Below, in pieces: positions 6,175 to 7,367 of a DNA stretch of 7,367 bases. A program made the translations under genes and the position numbers. Location of the stretch: contig JAAYIB010000053.1 of assembly GCA_012744295.1 (NCBI GenBank), positions 1 to 7,367 of the forward strand, written 5' to 3'. The notes under the pieces are model-generated. The model searched no databases. It was not told the DNA's origin and worked only from the letters and a program-made list of their open reading frames with translations. Within the stretch, counting starts at the first letter, position 1. The number at the start of each line of letters is the position of its first letter. This DNA is from Acholeplasmataceae bacterium (lineage in GTDB: Bacteria > Bacillota > Negativicutes > Acidaminococcales > Acidaminococcaceae).

Positions 6175-6801
6175 ATGATAACCATTGCCCTGTCTGTCGT
6201 GATCGGTTATATATTCGGTTCCATTCCAAGCGGATTAGTTCTGGTGAAAATGGTCTGCGGGATAGACATCAGAGAACACGGCAGCAAGAATATCGGAACT
6301 ACAAATGTTTTCAGGACGGTCGGAGCCCGTATGGCTTCCTTTGTCCTGATCGCGGACATGCTCAAGGGCGTTGCAGCTGTCTTGCTTGTAAGGCAGCTGT
6401 TCGCGCCCGGGCTGTCTGTAGAACTGTTTACCGCCATCGCTTCGCTCCTCGGCCACAATTATTCCTTTCTGCTCGGCTTCAAAGGCGGCAGAGGCGTTGC
6501 AACCGGATTAGGCTTAATTTTGCTGTTTATGCCTGATGTCTGTATCTTTTCGTTTACCCTGTGGCTCGTGCTCGTATACGTAACGCGTTACGTGTCACTC
6601 GGCTCCATAGTTGCGGCCTTCGTCACACCGATAGTTGCTTATGTGCGCGATTATCCTGCGGAGCTTGTCTTGTTCGCTTTGGCCGCTTGTGCTTTTGTCA
6701 TTATTCGTCATTATGACAATATGAAGAGATTGATTGCGGGTACAGAGACAAAAATTAAAGAGGGTAGTATGTCCAATATCAAAAATCAAGATAAAAAGTA
6801 G
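6175..6801 (+). CDS. plsY: Acyl-phosphate:glycerol-3-phosphate acyltransferase PlsY
   Basis: The 208-residue integral membrane enzyme transfers an acyl group from acyl-phosphate to the sn-1 position of glycerol-3-phosphate, giving lysophosphatidic acid, the first committed step of phospholipid synthesis in most bacteria. The three family motifs are present: GSIPSG (15-20), with HGSKNIGTTNVFR (35-47) and D61-x2-KG; then GHNYSFLLGFKGGRGVAT (93-110); and the final IIRHYDNMKRLIAGTE. Hydrophobic segments near 1-25, 53-75, 82-100, 112-135 and 140-178 fit the five-pass topology. AGAGG at 6162-6166, eight bases before the ATG, overlaps the der stop codon and suggests coupled translation. The polar tail (about 195-208) is slightly longer than usual. 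The next gene, gpsA, makes its substrate. Confidence 0.97.
   Translation: MITIALSVVIGYIFGSIPSGLVLVKMVCGIDIREHGSKNIGTTNVFRTVGARMASFVLIADMLKGVAAVLLVRQLFAPGLSVELFTAIASLLGHNYSFLLGFKGGRGVATGLGLILLFMPDVCIFSFTLWLVLVYVTRYVSLGSIVAAFVTPIVAYVRDYPAELVLFALAACAFVIIRHYDNMKRLIAGTETKIKEGSMSNIKNQDKK
6578..6593 (+). repeat. 16-bp perfect palindrome inside plsY
   Basis: The 16 bases read identically on both strands, centred on the CG of ACGCGT. They encode part of the Y-V-T-R-Y-V stretch of PlsY in a predicted membrane segment or loop. In RNA the site could only form a short hairpin with a minimal loop; as DNA it could be a dimeric-protein site. No function is shown. Confidence 0.35.
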
Positions 6802-6814
6802 AGTGATCGACATG
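6801..6814 (+). promoter_or_regulatory. Unusual ribosome binding site before gpsA
   Basis: There is no GGAGG before the gpsA ATG. GTGATC (6803-6808) instead matches the downstream half of the extended 16S complement (GGAGGTGATC), and in the normal register: the GGAGG position would lie 8 bases before the ATG. The GTG of this element is also in frame as a possible, less likely, upstream start three codons earlier. Closeness to the plsY stop makes translational coupling plausible. Confidence 0.4.
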
Positions 6815-7367
6815 ATACAAAAAATTGCAGTAATCGGAGCCGGAAGCTGGGGGACAACGCTGGCTCAGCTGCTTAGCGATAACGGCCACGGCGTGGTACT
6901 GTGGGTCAGAAATCCTGATAAGGCGCGAGAAATAGAAGAAACAAGAATCAACGCAGAATATCTGCCCGCGCTGAGGCTGCAGGATAATGTTATTGTCACT
7001 TCAGACCTTGCCTATGCCGTAAATCAGGCTCAGACACTTTTTTTGGTTGTGCCATCCCATGGGATGGCCAATTTATGTTATAGCCTTTCCCTTCTGCCGG
7101 AAATACGAAACAAAACAATTGTTTCATGTACGAAGGGTTTTGATTATGAAACCGGTCTGCGTATGAGTGAAATTATCGCCTCACAAATCAGCCTTGCAAG
7201 TATCGCAGTGCTTTCAGGTCCGAACCTTGCCGAAGAAATCGCTCTTCGCCAGCCTGCCGCGACAGTGATAGCCTGTAAAAACGAATTTATCGGAAAAGAA
7301 CTGCAGGAAACTTTAATTAATGACTATTTCAGACCTTATCTGACGGACGACGTTCTCGGTGTGGAGC
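6812..7367 (+). CDS. gpsA: NAD(P)H-dependent glycerol-3-phosphate dehydrogenase, 3'-truncated
   Basis: The enzyme reduces dihydroxyacetone phosphate to sn-glycerol-3-phosphate, the backbone for phospholipids, in the cytoplasm. Reading continues to the window edge, giving 185 residues of an expected 330-345. The N-terminal Rossmann fold shows GAGSWGTTLA (9-18); then R33-N-P, INAEYLP (46-52), VVPS (79-82), CTKGF (106-110) with the family lysine K108, LSGPNLAEE (134-142) and the beginning of the catalytic domain up to VLGVE. The ATG starts 10 bases after the plsY stop; starting there leaves the glycine-rich loop at residue 9, as usual. The C-terminal substrate-binding helices are outside the window. 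PlsY directly upstream uses the product. Confidence 0.97.
   Translation, partial: MIQKIAVIGAGSWGTTLAQLLSDNGHGVVLWVRNPDKAREIEETRINAEYLPALRLQDNVIVTSDLAYAVNQAQTLFLVVPSHGMANLCYSLSLLPEIRNKTIVSCTKGFDYETGLRMSEIIASQISLASIAVLSGPNLAEEIALRQPAATVIACKNEFIGKELQETLINDYFRPYLTDDVLGVE
7051..7068 (+). repeat. 18-bp perfect palindrome inside gpsA
   Basis: The bases from 7051 to 7068, centred on CCATGG, are a perfect inverted repeat with no spacer. They encode the end of the conserved VPS motif and the following HGMA residues, so protein constraint explains part of it. Any regulatory or protein-binding role is unproven. Confidence 0.35.

Overview
The window reads as ordinary core-chromosome sequence from a low- to mid-GC Firmicute. 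The best guess is a member of the Negativicutes or a related Clostridia lineage. Reasons: IspH (last enzyme of the MEP isoprenoid pathway) is fused to a four-domain ribosomal protein S1, a fusion known from Clostridia and Negativicutes; isopentenyl-diphosphate isomerase is the FMN-dependent type 2; and a DUF512 radical-SAM-like gene sits close to der. All seven genes are on the + strand, closely packed, and each start has a purine-rich ribosome binding site or a recognisable variant. From memory, the backbone S1 - fni - ... - der - gpsA is also found in Bacillus subtilis (ypfD-fni ... engA-gpsA). That makes this a variant of an old Firmicute neighbourhood, not an island.

Layout. (1) 1-1798: 3' part of an ispH-rpsA fusion, cut by the window edge just before the second iron-sulfur cysteine. 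(2) 1818-2876: fni. (3) 2877-2986: the only real intergenic gap (110 bases). It holds a strong intrinsic terminator and, overlapping its T-tract, an extended -10 promoter. (4) 2987-6801 and on past the window end: a second transcription unit, DUF512 protein - corrinoid adenosyltransferase - der - plsY - gpsA, with gaps of only about 10-15 bases. gpsA is cut off by the right edge.

How the genes fit together. IspH makes IPP and DMAPP and Fni interconverts them, so the first unit couples isoprenoid precursor supply with the translation protein S1. In the second unit Der is a ribosome-assembly GTPase. PlsY and GpsA are consecutive in phospholipid synthesis: GpsA supplies the glycerol-3-phosphate that PlsY acylates. 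The DUF512 protein (PDZ-like N-terminus, CX3CX2C iron-sulfur motif) has no established function. The corrinoid adenosyltransferase stands apart from any visible cobalamin-synthesis gene.

I see no mobile element, CRISPR array, tRNA, rRNA, or clearly new multi-gene system. The points most worth a second look are a Shine-Dalgarno/ATG pair exactly at the IspH-S1 junction, the DUF512-CobO-Der grouping, the overlapping terminator and promoter, and two long perfect palindromes inside plsY and gpsA. No stretch over 300 bases lacks a gene.
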